A stretch of 23,807 bases of DNA from an uncultured Bacteroidia bacterium (GTDB taxonomy: Bacteria; Bacteroidota; Bacteroidia; Bacteroidales; UBA932). Location of the stretch: positions 1 to 23,807 of the forward strand of contig CACXFP010000031.1 in the NCBI GenBank assembly GCA_902766985.1. Reading direction: 5' to 3'. A program made the translations under genes and the position numbers. Below are positions 23,792 through 23,807 of this stretch, piece by piece. Position 1 is the stretch's first letter, and each line of letters starts with the position of its first letter. The notes under the pieces are model-generated. The model was not told where the DNA came from. It was given only the letters and a program-made list of their open reading frames with translations, and made no database searches.

Positions 23792-23807
23792 ATGGAAGGA
23801 TATACAA
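23792..23807 (+). CDS. Start of an unidentified gene, cut by the window edge
   Basis: An ATG 22 bases after a well-formed promoter opens a frame (MEGYT...) that continues to the last base. Too little is visible for any identification. Confidence 0.4.

Overview
The window looks like an ordinary chromosomal segment of a moderately GC-rich member of the Bacteroidota, most likely Bacteroidales. The evidence is: upstream -7 elements of the form TAnnTTTG, used by the Bacteroidota primary sigma factor; Bacteroidota-type families (Porin_10-like putative porin, DivIC/FtsB-like protein, a kinase fused to a RapZ C-terminal domain, a short MltF-like transglycosylase); and heavy use of AGG for arginine. 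Genus cannot be fixed from the sequence alone. No mobile element, CRISPR array, tRNA, rRNA or sign of recent transfer was found. Coding density is very high: no gap exceeds about 130 bases, and the only clear intrinsic terminator follows queA.

Layout. 1-708: 3' part of a serine hydrolase of the class C beta-lactamase family. 753-2090: purB. 2075-3213 (minus): a DivIC/FtsB-like division protein followed by a MurU-like nucleotidyltransferase, converging on purB. 3291-5177 (plus): a second sugar-phosphate nucleotidyltransferase and a CPBP-type membrane protease, diverging from the division gene out of a 77-base region. 5194-7722 (minus): a secreted tyrosine-phosphatase-like protein followed by an AmgK-like sugar kinase fused to a RapZ C-terminal domain. 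7851-12982 (plus): nicotinate phosphoribosyltransferase, a putative porin and an MltF-like lytic transglycosylase, packed as an operon. 12906-16084 (minus): an M13 metallopeptidase lipoprotein and a LolC/E-like permease. 16161-18094 (plus): an SBF-type transporter and a periplasmic TPR protein. 18091-20617 (minus): pyrE, an SRPBCC protein and an RsmF-type rRNA methyltransferase. 20686-23711 (plus): a Nudix hydrolase, queA, a terminator and dprA. The window ends just inside a new gene behind a well-formed promoter.

The most interesting theme is cell-wall amino-sugar handling in the first 13 kb. A lytic transglycosylase, an AmgK-like kinase, a MurU-like uridylyltransferase and a division protein lie close together. 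The kinase carries the RapZ domain that in Escherichia coli senses glucosamine-6-phosphate. This suggests, without proving, an anabolic MurNAc/GlcNAc recycling route in which kinase and metabolite sensor are one polypeptide. A second theme is extreme compaction: divergent -7 elements only 2 to 11 bases apart, and convergent genes whose 3' ends overlap, in one case by 77 bases.
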